A stretch of 64,000 nucleotides of DNA from Platanthera guangdongensis (Eukaryota; Streptophyta; Magnoliopsida; Asparagales; Orchidaceae): positions 23,120,208-23,184,207 of the forward strand of contig CM077151.1 of the NCBI GenBank assembly GCA_039583875.1. Direction: 5' to 3'. Position numbers and translations under genes: made by a program. How positions within the stretch are numbered: the first letter of the stretch is position 1; each line of letters opens with the position of its first letter. Below the pieces are notes generated by a model that did not search any database, was not told the DNA's origin, and saw only the letters and a list, made by a program, of their open reading frames with translations. Below are positions 20,901 to 28,352 of the stretch, piece after piece.

Positions 20901-21603
20901 TTACTGTTTTCACCCCTTTTCAATGTTTACATTTCATAACATCCATGAACGAAAAGACCCTCGGAATATTTACTTGCAGGGTGGACTTTTATTCATGAAT
21001 GTTTTGAAATGTAAATATTGAGGGGGAGTTTCTGATTTCGAAAGTTAAGAGGGGCGCTAGCTGTAATTATGCAAACTTCGTGGGGAGGTCCTGGTAAATA
21101 ATCCTTATATATAACATATGTACAAGAAGCTCCTTTATATAGAGAAAGGATGAAAGAACAAGATTGCTAGCAATGTGGGACCAAAGGAACCTAAGAGAGA
21201 TGACCCAATGAGTCATTTATACATGGGCCAAGCATAATATGATTGAAAAATATGATCATTCTTCCCACAAAAATCAAATTCTCTAAATTTTTTCGAGCTT
21301 AAAACTCTAGTCGACGACTTAAAAGGCAACATAGACTTTGCATTTCATACTGGGAAATTTGTGTTTAAGATGATGTGAAACTACCTCCAGAAATATTTTT
21401 GCTGGACACACTTAAATCTTATTTCCATTAGTTATAATTAAGCTGATTAATGCAATTTTCTAATATTTTTCACGGCGCAGGTCCACCTTTCCATGATTTT
21501 TCTTTCTCAGACATATTTTACGGTCAATGAGGATTCTGATGAAGGATACCACAATGAAAGTGAAATTTTTCGCTCAAGGGTGCCTTCCCTGCTGTTGAAA
21601 TAA
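5217..21603 (+). CDS. host gene 1, 3' part: AP-5 complex subunit beta-like (tentative), spans introns
   Basis: Three exons (5217-5376, 10139-10340, about 21481-21603) join in phase across GT/AG borders. The joined product has helical-repeat-like sequence followed by RVWQRACDYLGLLNEPAI, a VNWSQGG block and IPFYILAEQEG leading into PPFHDFSFSD. From memory this resembles the plant AP-5 complex subunit beta, a large endosomal adaptor subunit working with AP5Z, AP5M and AP5S in late-endosome sorting; no search was possible, so the name is provisional. The 5' part is off the left edge. The introns are 4762 and 11140 bp and consist mainly of retrotransposons, yet the splice sites and phases are preserved. 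The final exon seems to hold a one-base frameshift, so whether this copy makes a normal C-terminus is open. Confidence 0.5.
5395..5584 (+). repeat. 5' LTR of copia B
   Basis: A 190-bp TG...CA LTR that starts 18 bp after the exon-a splice donor. It carries a CTCTCTCCTCTAGCTCCTCC tract also present in the 3' LTR, and ends at the primer-binding site. Confidence 0.85.
5585..5597 (+). promoter_or_regulatory. primer-binding site, copia B
   Basis: TGGTATCAAAGCC immediately after the LTR CA end matches the initiator Met tRNA type site with one change from the common TGGTATCAGAGCC. Confidence 0.8.
5598..9861 (+). pseudogene. decayed copia gag-pol of element B
   Basis: The leader and a gag remnant (to about 6780) are barely readable. 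A protease-domain remnant with SLHSILHVPYSKFNVL lies near 6905-6960. Integrase pieces run about 7100-7900. RT begins near 8350 (CKWVFTVKNHPDG, then KLNIIQVLLSLDAHRHW) and includes a YVDDIL block at about 8811. RNase H pieces run about 9000-9840. Frames change repeatedly and stops are frequent. A 77-bp tandem duplication lies in the RNase H end at 9553-9707. The polypurine tract TTGCGGGGGAG sits at 9851-9861. Confidence 0.85.
9553..9707 (+). repeat. 77-bp tandem duplication in copia B
   Basis: Bases 9553-9629 are repeated at 9630-9707 with one extra T. The unit covers the RNase H region encoding the HIAKNPVFHERTKHI-like block of the intact relative. Confidence 0.9.
9862..10062 (+). repeat. 3' LTR of copia B
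   Basis: A 201-bp LTR homologous to 5395-5584, with TG...CA ends, a CTATAAAAGGAG TATA-like box near 9978 and many substitutions and small indels relative to the 5' copy. Confidence 0.85.
10139..10340 (+). CDS. host gene 1, exon b
   Basis: A 202-bp exon with acceptor GATGTCAG at 10138 and donor GTACAA at 10341. It opens in phase 0 with VARSREIDKRVWQRACDYLG and ends one base into a codon (EQE plus G). That phase fits the exon starting at 21481, which supplies GT to complete Gly. The peptide is uninterrupted. Confidence 0.75.
10341..12103. other. intron sequence with gene-fragment-like ORFs and a GACAC-rich repeat
   Basis: 10341-10845 is AT-rich with no signal. On the minus strand, 10849-11034, 11049-11306 and about 11936-12073 hold short open frames with non-repetitive, protein-like composition, for example LATFARRLRQLQKRK and SEQGSKEVIIEVAQITQDG. 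I do not recognise them, and they may be one captured or pseudogenised host fragment. Between them, 11320-11930 is an AT-rich block whose two ends are packed with GACAC and GTGTCGGAC words, like a transposon that split the fragment. Confidence 0.35.
12104..13701 (+). repeat. tandem direct repeat, two copies of about 0.8 kb
   Basis: Copy 1 (12104-12895) and copy 2 (12899-13701) align along their length. Both start near TAAGCACTCAT and end near CATCCCACGAT. Each has an AT-rich first half ending in CAAGTTCTTACAGGAG or a variant, and a GC-richer second half. Copy 2 has a TATA-type box (CTATAAAAGGGC, about 13194). The layout suggests LTR-derived sequence duplicated in tandem, but no primer-binding site or coding domain identifies the element. 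13702-13917 holds nothing I recognise. Confidence 0.7.
13918..14144 (-). repeat. 3' LTR of copia C
   Basis: A 227-bp LTR that shares long blocks with the LTR at 20799-21269, for example AAAGGAGCTTCTTGTA and CCCACATTGCTAG on the minus strand. The terminal dinucleotides have mutated (TA instead of TG/CA). Confidence 0.75.
14145..14153 (-). promoter_or_regulatory. polypurine tract, copia C
   Basis: GCGGGGGAG on the minus strand directly upstream of the 3' LTR. It matches the tract of the related copia elements in this window. Confidence 0.7.
14154..15779 (-). pseudogene. decayed copia RT-RNase H of element C
   Basis: Minus-strand remnants: RT around 15000-15640 (KWAFTVKHHPDGTIERLKAR at the start; a VDDILVTGDD block, with Y replaced by C, near 15090) and RNase H at 14419-14895 (SLDDRRSTSCYCTYFGG; SLVEAEYHSMA). 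Frameshifts separate the blocks, and RT motif A (the QLDIKNAFLNGD equivalent) falls in a frame-broken stretch. It is clearly nonfunctional. Confidence 0.85.
15780..16618. mobile_element. hAT-like nonautonomous DNA element (MITE) inside copia C
   Basis: 839 bp interrupt the copia coding remnant. The ends are inverted: the left begins TAGGGGTGTGCA and the right, reverse-complemented, begins TAGCGGTGCAAACGG. The flanking octamers CAAATCGC and GGAATCGG share AATCG, compatible with a decayed 8-bp hAT duplication. The subterminal regions are full of AACCG, CGGTTT and AAACCGCCC words. No transposase is encoded, and the middle is AT-rich. Confidence 0.65.
16619..16920 (-). pseudogene. copia C pol fragment beyond the MITE
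   Basis: The minus strand continues the proline- and serine-rich linker between integrase and RT that is interrupted at 15780. It shows PLVPTNSPLPPLLSTPPPVS and a CVYSCRYPRS block equivalent to VIRVYSRRSP of the intact relative. It then stops abruptly at 16920, where unrelated sequence begins. Confidence 0.7.
17888..17958. repeat. (AT)n microsatellite
   Basis: About 70 bp of almost uninterrupted AT dinucleotides inside the foldback element. Confidence 0.95.
18070..18300. repeat. GC-rich long imperfect palindrome
   Basis: Two arms of roughly 110 bp mirror each other around an ATATTTGG-type centre near 18182. The inner arms are GGCCCTGGCCGTGAGGC and GCCTCACGGTCAGGGCC; the outer arms share GTGGTAGTCCG and CTGCCTTCCC in inverted orientation. 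It would form a strong hairpin. The open frames on both strands here follow from this symmetry and composition. Confidence 0.85.
18950..20785 (-). pseudogene. decayed copia gag and leader of element C
   Basis: The minus strand carries the copia-type gag (UBN2/retrotran_gag_2-like): VQWFRNDGRIHSCILNSMDG and MWNELHSLYSGKDNLQHLFD at 19551-19865, then PPTLDLASQRAQKKVVGI and RVPPHFQSVQAHILSS at 19208-19537. These match the intact relative nearly word for word. The zinc knuckle region near 19140-19260 is frame-broken. From 19900 to 20785 lies the GC-rich leader. Stops and frameshifts make it nonfunctional. Confidence 0.85.
20786..20798 (-). promoter_or_regulatory. primer-binding site, copia C
   Basis: The minus strand reads TGGTATCAAAGCC next to the LTR end, the initiator Met tRNA type site also used by copia B. 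Confidence 0.8.
20799..21269 (-). repeat. 5' LTR of copia C, split by a MITE
   Basis: Homologous to 13918-14144 once the insert 20863-21104 and one copy of its duplication are removed (about 220 bp remain). The outer border is an estimate by alignment. Confidence 0.7.
20863..21104. mobile_element. Mutator-like MITE with 9-bp target duplication
   Basis: A 242-bp element inside the copia C LTR. The terminal inverted repeats are GGGTTATTTACGGGGACCTC and, from the other end, GGATTATTTACCAGGACCTC (about 16 of 20 positions equal). The flanks at 20854-20862 and 21105-21113 are an identical 9-bp TTATATATA, the duplication size of Mutator-like elements. No coding capacity. Confidence 0.8.
21481..21603 (+). 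CDS. host gene 1, terminal exon with apparent frameshift
   Basis: The acceptor CGGCGCAG ends at 21480. The first two bases complete the Gly codon left open by exon b, then PPFHDFSFSDIF is read. In that frame a TGA stop comes at 21528-21530. One frame over, from 21520, an acidic and then basic peptide ending RSRVPSLLLK runs to a TAA at 21601-21603. An extra T in the TTTT run at 21516-21519 would explain the change of frame. The end is given for the shifted frame. Whether this is a real mutation, an assembly error, or the true C-terminus at 21530 cannot be told here. Confidence 0.5.
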   Translation, partial: VHLSMIFLSQTYFTVNEDSDEGYHNESEIFRSRVPSLLLK

Positions 21604-23310
21604 TTGATGTTTGCTGGAAAAAAAAATCATGTTGTGAAGATCTTGACTGAGCTAGCCAAGCTACACTGTTTTTGTTGCAGGCTTTTAGAAACAGTCTCAT
21701 TTTTTGCACATTATACTGTTTAGAAATTGTATCATCTTGATTGTTAGGAATGTATTTAGGAAAAAATCTAACAAAATGGAAAAGCAGGTATATTAGAGGA
21801 AAGTGATACATTTATTATAGATTTCTGAATATGTCAATCTTATTTATTTGGAAAATAAAGTGCTTTGCCAAAATATGAGCCTGTGTGTGTGTGTGTGTGT
21901 GTATAATATACCTAGACATACATACACATTTGCTACTGTACACACTCACGAGCCAATAAGCAGCCCTTGTGAGTGCTGGAAATTGTCGATTGTAATGTTG
22001 TCAGACTCTCCTCAGCTCATACGATCCATGTTGCATAATAGCTCCCGTTGTTCCCTGAAGGAGTCTAATCCTTCTAAAAGTATAGCCGATTTTGTGAAAT
22101 CTTTACAACCATACTGTGACTGTCAGCCTTAAAAAATTGTTCTTTTAGGGTCAGTTCCGGGCGGAATTGACTTTGAGGAGTTGATTTTGTTGATTGATAA
22201 ATTAAATGAGGCGTTCATATGCATGCTTTTGGCTTGGAATTGAATTTGAGGTCAAAACCATCTGATTTCATCCGATTTCGTTTTAACCTAAAAATGAATT
22301 CTCGTCATTCTTATCCCTCTCCCTTGGTTTGCGTGATCTCCTTCCTCACCTTCTTCTTGTTTGTCCCCTTTATTCATCTTCTTCTGTTTAGTGCCGTGGG
22401 CAGGCAATGAATCCTTCTCGGTCCATGAATGTTGAAAGACTCTTGCTGTGCAACTGTATGGTACTTCTTGCTGGAAGGATACATGTTGGCTGCCTTCGAG
22501 CTCCTGTATGGGCTCCTTGAGGATGGCTGGGATGACCAGGTCATTCGCTTACTTGAGTACTTCTTAGATCCTGCCCTTTTTTTGTCATGGAATGTTTTTA
22601 AAATGAGGTGTTGGGGGTATTTTTGTAATTGGTCTTACTGGCATAAATTGCAGGCTTAGCTCTAGGGCAAGAACAAAACTCTATTGGGTTGTTTTCTGCA
22701 TATGTGTGCGGCTGAATTAGGAAACATTTCCCTTGCCGGAAGATTGGACCATTCAGGCTGCGAACTTAGGTGAGTTCCTTGTTTTATGCTCGTGACCGTT
22801 GTGCCTCGTCTTCCTGAAGCAAGCTGTTGGAGGAGACATTGGGAGAGGTTAAGATGTTGGAGGAGACATTGGCAGAGGTTTGTTGCTGTGTTTTTGAAGG
22901 ACATTGAAGTATTCGGCTGTGTATTACCTCTATTCTTGCTGTGCATTGAAATTATCCCAACATCTTTCTTTCTGATCAGATTGCTCCATCAGAGAATGCC
23001 GCTTGCCCTAGATCTTCTTCTCCGTTACATACTGGTTTGTAAATGTCATTTCATTTCAACTCTATTGCAATTTTCTCTTTGATGTCGGACCTGGGCCTTT
23101 AAATATCCTTTCACAACATAATGTGAATTTAACCGTGAATGAATTTCACCTGTAATTGAATAACATTTTCGATCAATTTCAATTCTGCCGACTAAACTAT
23201 GTTGCAATTGTCAATTCTTGAAACTCCATTCCCTGCATTCCGAATGGATCCTTAGATTTTGTTCGTTTAGACAAAATAGAGAATCTAGAGTTATATTTGG
23301 AGGTTATTTT
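21604..23310 (+). other. downstream region of host gene 1 (3' UTR and unclassified)
   Basis: This stretch has no recognised gene. It holds a (GT)n run at about 21884-21903 and a 30-bp tandem pair (GTTGGAGGAGACATTGG repeated, about 22825-22880). A short open stretch near 22470-22580 reads ELLYGLLEDGWDDQVIRLLE in one frame; it looks protein-like but has no matching splice partners that I can establish. Ends near 22148 and 23262 share weak inverted similarity (GGAATTGACTTTGAGGAGTTG against its mirror), so part may be a MITE carrying captured sequence. Confidence 0.35.
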
Positions 23311-23315
23311 CAATT

Positions 23316-23501
23316 TGTTGGAAAAGCCCACTTAACATTAGGCCCATTTGTATAGCATTTATTGCTTTTTCTCTCCTCTCTTTAGTCCCACATTGTGTAT
23401 AGGACTTTTCTCTCTCTTTCTCTCATCTATATATATGTACTCATTCTTTGTATTTGTATCAAGTGGACATATATACAAGGTTGGCTTTCTCCATTTCTAC
23501 A
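23316..23501 (+). repeat. 5' LTR of copia D
   Basis: 186 bp, TGTTGGAAAAG...TTCTACA, with a TATA-like CTATATATATG near 23426. It differs from the 3' LTR at three positions. Confidence 0.95.
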
Positions 23502-23514
23502 TGGTATCAGAGCC
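23502..23514 (+). promoter_or_regulatory. primer-binding site, copia D
   Basis: TGGTATCAGAGCC directly after the LTR, complementary to initiator Met tRNA. Confidence 0.92.
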
Positions 23515-24242
23515 AGGTTCGAATCTCCTGCGGACTCCCTCTTCTGTCCGCCTTGCAGCCTGCGGTCTCTGCGGCCTCCCTTGTCCAGTCCGCACCCTCT
23601 AGCCGCATCTCTCTTGCGGCCTCACTTATCCTGTCCGCTTCCTCTCCCGTGGATCCACTTCTTCCCCCCCTCTCTCCCTTCCTCCTCTGGCCCCCTCCTT
23701 TTATAACCATCCTGTGGGGTCCACTGCTTCCCCTTGTCCGCTGCGGCCTCTTCCTGTCCGGCGCGACCTCGGCGACCTCTCTCCTTGATCTCCTTCATCC
23801 GCCGTTCGCGCAGCGTCCGCCAGCTCGCCAGCTCGCCAGCTCGCCAGCCCGCCAGCCCGCCAGCCCGCCAGCTCGCAAGTCAGCCCCGGCTTGTCTTCTC
23901 TTCTCAGTTCACTCCTGTCCGCCGCGGTCTGACCCAGACCGCCGCGACCTGACCCAGCCCGCCGCGACCTGACCCAGACCGCAACATCCTCCAGCTCGCC
24001 GCGACCTCATCCAGTCGCCGCGTCCTCACCCAGTCCGCTGTCTGTTTGCTTCCTCTAGCTGCTGCCTCCAGCCCGCTGCGGTCTCCTCCAGCTCGCTGCG
24101 GCCTCCTCCCACTCGCTGCGGCCTCCTTCAGCTCGCTGCGGCCTCAAGCCCGCTGCGGTCTCCTCCAGCTCGCTGCGGCCTCCAACTCGCTGCGGCCTCC
24201 TTCAAGCTCGTTGCGGCCTCCTTCAAGCTCGTTGCGGCCTCC
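23515..24242 (+). other. leader of copia D with GC-rich tandem words
   Basis: A 730-bp untranslated region full of degenerate repeats of CAGCTCGC, GCGGCCTCC and CCGCGACCTGACCCAG. It includes a (CGCCAGC)-type run at about 23820-23875. It precedes the gag start codon at 24243. No open frame here resembles a protein. Confidence 0.7.
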
Positions 24243-27200
24243 ATGTCTACATCTGCAGACTCCGTTGGTACGGCAGTTCCTCCTGAACGCCCGACCTCTA
24301 TACCGGAAGTCCGCGACGAGCTCCGGATCACTACAATTTCGCTCACTGGCAAGAAGAACTTTGTGGAATGGGCACACTCAGTTCGCCGTGTCCTTCAGTC
24401 CAAGGGATTCCTTCATCATCTGACCCAGACCGTTATTGGTGTCCCTACTGAGGAGTGGTTACGCAATGATGGGCGTGTGCAGACTTGGCTCCTCAACTCT
24501 CTTGATGGAGAATCTTATCGTCTGGCCATGTATCATGAGACGGCCAAAGGCATGTGGGACGAGCTACACACCCTCTACTCTGGCAAAGATAGTCTCCACC
24601 ATCTCTATGATATCATCACCGCTCTCCAGGCCCTTGACAGCAGTGACGCCACCGACTTGACGTCCTTTGTTGCTCAAGCCCGGTCTCTGGTTGAGGCTTG
24701 GATCCACCATCAGCCTCCCACTCTAGATCTCGCTGCTCAACGTACCCAGAAGGAAGCTGTGGGTATCGCCATGATGATGGCCCGGGTACCCCCTCATCTT
24801 CACAGTGTCCGGGCTCACATCCTCTCCTCTACTGTTACACCGTCCTTTTCCGACGTGTGCTCAATGCTTCTCAATGTCTCCCCGCCTCCGGATGTTCCCG
24901 GACTTCCTTCTCCGGCCCTTGTTCAACAGGCACCTGCTCCCTTATTACCTCTTCCCCCCTCTGCCCGTGGTGGCCGCTCTGACTCTCGCGGCCGGGGACG
25001 CGGTGGCCGGTCTAGGCCTCAATGCTCGTTCTGTGGTAAAGTTGGTCATCTTGAGGCCACTTGCTTTCGCAAACATGGCCGACCTCCTCGTCCACATGCC
25101 TCTGCTGCTACTACCGACTCTGCCTCCTCTCGTACTGAGCTCGACGAGGTTCGTCTTCAGCTCCAGCATCTTCATGGCTTGCTCAGCCGTCCGCCTGCCT
25201 CGGTTGCCTCTGCTGCCTCTCTCTCCAATGAAGGTATCGCCTGCCTATCCTCTGGCACGCGCTGGATCCTTGATTCTGGTGCCACTCATCATATCACCTC
25301 TGTTAAGCCACCACAGTACTTGTCTTCACCTCACCCGAAGTACATTACTGTTGCTAATGGGGCGTCGGTTCTCGTCTCTGGATGTGCTGATATTTCTCTC
25401 ACCTCTTCTCTCCTCCTACGCTCGGCTCTACATGTTCCGGGCTCTCCTTTCAATTTACTCTCTGTCGGTCGCCTTACTACTGATTCTAATTACTCAGTGA
25501 CATTTACTTCTTCTTCTTTTCTCATACAGGATCAGCAGACGCAGACTATCATTGGTAGAGGACGGCTGCAGAATGAGCTCTATCTTCTTGACGACTCTCC
25601 TACTGTCCTCGCATCTACCTCCTCTTCGGATTGGCATCGCCGTCTGGGACATGCTCCTCTTCCAGTCCTCCGGAAGGCTCTTCCTGATGTCACTCTCCCC
25701 GCTTTTCGTTGCGACACATGTATTTTGGGCAAACAGCCCCGTTCTTCTTTCCCCCCTCATTGTACTCGGAGCTCCGCTCCTTTTATTTTAGTACACTCCG
25801 ATATATGGGGTCCGTACAAAGTTACTAGTATTTCTGGCTATCGCTATTTTCTTACTTTTATTGATGATTACTCTCGCATGACATGGTTATATCTCCTTCG
25901 GGATCGCTCTGAACTTCCCCGCGTATTCCGGGCTTTCATCCTCGAGACTCGCACTCAGTTCTCTGCGCCTATTCGCACTATTCGTACTGACAATGCGCGG
26001 GAGTACACCAGCCATACGTTTGCCACTCTCTGCTCTGAATTCGGCATTCTTCACCAAACCTCATGTCCGTACACTCCGCAACAGAATGGTGTCGCCGAGC
26101 GCAAGAATCGTCACCTTCTGGATGTCGCTCGCTCGCTTATGCTTCAAATGCAGGTCCCCAAACCGTACTGGAACTACGCTCTCTCCACGGCTTGCTTCCT
26201 CATCAACCGCCTCCCGTCTTCCGTCCTCCAGTATGCTACTCCCTTCAGCCTCCTCTTTCCCACAACTTCGCCTTTTCCTCTTCCGCCACGGGTGTTTGAG
26301 TGTACCTGCTACGTTCACCACCTCGGTCCCTCCACGGACAAGTTGGACCCTCGTGCCACCAAGCAGATCTTTGTTGGGTACTCGCGCACTCAGAAGGGTT
26401 ATGTATGTTATTCGCCTACTACCCGCAAGGTTACTGTCTCGCCTGACGTAACTTTCCGTGAAGATCTTCCTTTCTTCCCTGCTCCGGATATCGCTCTGCC
26501 TCCCGCTCCCGTCGTTCGTCCTGTCATTCCTGCTCCTCACTCCTCAGCCTCTCTCCCTTCCCCGCCTCCGGTCCGTCCACCACCTCCGGTTATCCGGGTC
26601 TATTCTCGTCGCTCTCCTCATTCTGTGGCTCCTCTGCAGTCGGCTTCGCCCTCTGGTGCTCTGCTCCCTGCTGCTCCGGCTCCCGTCTCCACCGCTCATC
26701 CGATGGCGAACTACGTCTCGCTCCATCGCCTCTCCCCCTCTCTTCTTCACTTTGCCACCTCCTTATCTTCTGTTTCAGTCCCTAACTCTTTGCAGGAGGC
26801 GCTTCACCATCCTGGCTGGCGGGCTGCCATGGATGAAGAAATGACGGCCCTTTGGGCCAACCAGACCTGGGTCTTGGTTCCCTTACCTCCCGGTCAGCAC
26901 CCTGTTGGATGCAAATGGGTCTTCGTCATCAAGCATGCTCCGGATGGCACTATTGCCCGACTGAAGGCCCGTCTTGTGGCCCGTGGCTTCACACAACAGG
27001 AGGGCCTCGACTATGAGGAAACATTCTCTCCGGTGGCCAAGCTTAACACTGTCCGCGTTCTTCTCTCCGTCGCGGTACACCGCCGCTGGCCTCTTCATCA
27101 ACTTGATATCAAGAACGCCTTTTTGAATGGCGACCTTCAGGAAACTGTCTACATGCGCCAACCGCCCGGGTTTGAGACCACGGGGGAGTCTCGGGTCTGT

Positions 27201-28352
27201 CTTCTCAAAAAGTCAATTTATGGTCTCAAACAGTCCCCACGGGCGTGGTTTGACAAGTTTAGCAAGGTAGTTCGGGACATGGGGTTCACTCGGAGCTCTG
27301 CAGATTTCTCCCACTTTACCCGACACCGGGCCACTGACACCATTCTTCTGTTGGTTTATGTTGACGACATCCTTCTCACTGGGGATGACTCAAAGGGGAT
27401 TCAAGACGTCAAACAACACCTGAGCACTGTTTTTCAGACTAAAGATCTGGGGAAACTTCGCTACTTCCTTGGTCTCGAGATCGCCCGGCGGCCGGACGGG
27501 TTGGTACTCTCCCAACAAAAGTACTGTCTCGATCTTCTCAAAGATGCTGGTCAGTCTGGTTGCAAGCCAGCATGTACCCCGATGGAGGCAAATCACAAAT
27601 TATGCACTCATGCTTCGGATGACGATTTGCTACTTCCGAACCCGGAATACTATCGACGCCTTGTGGGCAAGTTGATCTATCTAACAGTCACAAGGCCAGA
27701 TATATCATTTGCAGTTGGGGTTGTCAGTAGGTTCATGCATGCCCCCCGGGCTTCTCATCTCCAAGCGGTTGAACGGATTCTCCGATACCTTAAGGGAGCT
27801 CCAGGCCAAGGGCTGGTTTACAAAACCTCCGACTCTGCTCCCGCATTGGTTGCCTATTCTGATGCCGACTATGCGGGTTCCCTGGACGATCGAAGGTCAA
27901 CTAGTGGGTTCTGTACGTATTTTGGTGGGCATCTTATTACTTGGAAGAGTAAGAAACAAGCTGTGGTGGCTCGTTCCTCTGCAGAGGCTGAATACAGATC
28001 GATGGCCTCAGTTGTTTCAGAACTCACATGGCTTGAAAGTCTCCTTACTGACCTGGGAGTAAAACTCCCCTCCTCTGCTGTTCTATTTTGTGATAGTCAA
28101 GCCGCCATACACATCGCAAAGAATCCGGTCTTTCATGAGCGCACAAAACATATCGAGGTTGACTGTCACTTTGTTCGTGAAAAGGTTCAATTGAAGAAAC
28201 TTGAATTAAAACATGTTCCAGGAACTGATCAGGTTGCCGACATCCTCACAAAGGCCTTATCAAGCACTCTGTTCTACCAATGTTTGTCCAAGCTGGGTGC
28301 ATATGACCTATACGCTCCAGCTTGCGGGGGAGTGTTGGAAAAGCCAACTTAA
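24243..28352 (+). CDS. copia D gag-pol polyprotein (1369 aa)
   Basis: One open frame encodes all functions for copy-and-paste retrotransposition. In order: copia-type gag (residues about 20-220); arginine/glycine-rich stretch and CX2CX4HX4C zinc knuckle (CSFCGKVGHLEATC, about 261); aspartic protease (ILDSGATHHIT, active Asp about 343); GAG-pre-integrase motif (WHRRLGH, about 464); integrase with D-D-E in HSDIWGP, RTDNAREY and NGVAERKNRHL (about 519-620); reverse transcriptase with QLDIKNAFLNGD (about 953) and YVDD (about 1039); RNase H with YSDADYAGS and SSAEAEY (about 1203-1250). The start is the first ATG after the leader, and gag similarity begins shortly after. The stop codon lies 18 bp inside the 3' LTR, so the last six residues are LTR-encoded. 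No frame break is seen. Confidence 0.96.
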   Translation: MSTSADSVGTAVPPERPTSIPEVRDELRITTISLTGKKNFVEWAHSVRRVLQSKGFLHHLTQTVIGVPTEEWLRNDGRVQTWLLNSLDGESYRLAMYHETAKGMWDELHTLYSGKDSLHHLYDIITALQALDSSDATDLTSFVAQARSLVEAWIHHQPPTLDLAAQRTQKEAVGIAMMMARVPPHLHSVRAHILSSTVTPSFSDVCSMLLNVSPPPDVPGLPSPALVQQAPAPLLPLPPSARGGRSDSRGRGRGGRSRPQCSFCGKVGHLEATCFRKHGRPPRPHASAATTDSASSRTELDEVRLQLQHLHGLLSRPPASVASAASLSNEGIACLSSGTRWILDSGATHHITSVKPPQYLSSPHPKYITVANGASVLVSGCADISLTSSLLLRSALHVPGSPFNLLSVGRLTTDSNYSVTFTSSSFLIQDQQTQTIIGRGRLQNELYLLDDSPTVLASTSSSDWHRRLGHAPLPVLRKALPDVTLPAFRCDTCILGKQPRSSFPPHCTRSSAPFILVHSDIWGPYKVTSISGYRYFLTFIDDYSRMTWLYLLRDRSELPRVFRAFILETRTQFSAPIRTIRTDNAREYTSHTFATLCSEFGILHQTSCPYTPQQNGVAERKNRHLLDVARSLMLQMQVPKPYWNYALSTACFLINRLPSSVLQYATPFSLLFPTTSPFPLPPRVFECTCYVHHLGPSTDKLDPRATKQIFVGYSRTQKGYVCYSPTTRKVTVSPDVTFREDLPFFPAPDIALPPAPVVRPVIPAPHSSASLPSPPPVRPPPPVIRVYSRRSPHSVAPLQSASPSGALLPAAPAPVSTAHPMANYVSLHRLSPSLLHFATSLSSVSVPNSLQEALHHPGWRAAMDEEMTALWANQTWVLVPLPPGQHPVGCKWVFVIKHAPDGTIARLKARLVARGFTQQEGLDYEETFSPVAKLNTVRVLLSVAVHRRWPLHQLDIKNAFLNGDLQETVYMRQPPGFETTGESRVCLLKKSIYGLKQSPRAWFDKFSKVVRDMGFTRSSADFSHFTRHRATDTILLLVYVDDILLTGDDSKGIQDVKQHLSTVFQTKDLGKLRYFLGLEIARRPDGLVLSQQKYCLDLLKDAGQSGCKPACTPMEANHKLCTHASDDDLLLPNPEYYRRLVGKLIYLTVTRPDISFAVGVVSRFMHAPRASHLQAVERILRYLKGAPGQGLVYKTSDSAPALVAYSDADYAGSLDDRRSTSGFCTYFGGHLITWKSKKQAVVARSSAEAEYRSMASVVSELTWLESLLTDLGVKLPSSAVLFCDSQAAIHIAKNPVFHERTKHIEVDCHFVREKVQLKKLELKHVPGTDQVADILTKALSSTLFYQCLSKLGAYDLYAPACGGVLEKPT
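28325..28332 (+). promoter_or_regulatory. polypurine tract, copia D
   Basis: GCGGGGGAG-type purine run immediately before the 3' LTR, priming plus-strand DNA synthesis. It also lies inside the coding frame. Confidence 0.85.

Larger units (their letters stand above)
13918..21269 (-). mobile_element. Ty1/copia LTR retrotransposon C, rearranged and hit by three DNA elements
   Basis: A minus-strand copia element in the second intron of host gene 1. It has a 5' LTR at about 20799-21269 (containing a MITE), a primer-binding site at 20786-20798, leader and gag at 18950-20785, pol remnants at 14154-15779 and 16619-16920, a polypurine tract at 14145-14153 and a 3' LTR at 13918-14144. Protease and most of integrase are missing. 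In their place is about 2 kb of unrelated DNA (16921-18949) holding a foldback element. A hAT-like MITE interrupts pol. The flanking pentamers do not match, so the outer borders are approximate. Confidence 0.8.

Noticed and set aside
13918..21269. A 5-bp target duplication for copia C
   Set aside because: The flanking pentamers at the estimated borders (CTTCT and AAAAT) do not match, so none is claimed.
22429..23082. A separate host gene or further exons of host gene 1 in 22.4-23.1 kb
   Set aside because: A short protein-like stretch exists, but no consistent splice borders, start or continuation could be established.
23502..23514. tRNA genes at sites matching initiator Met tRNA
   Set aside because: Only the 13-base primer-binding complement is present, in each case next to an LTR; no cloverleaf follows.
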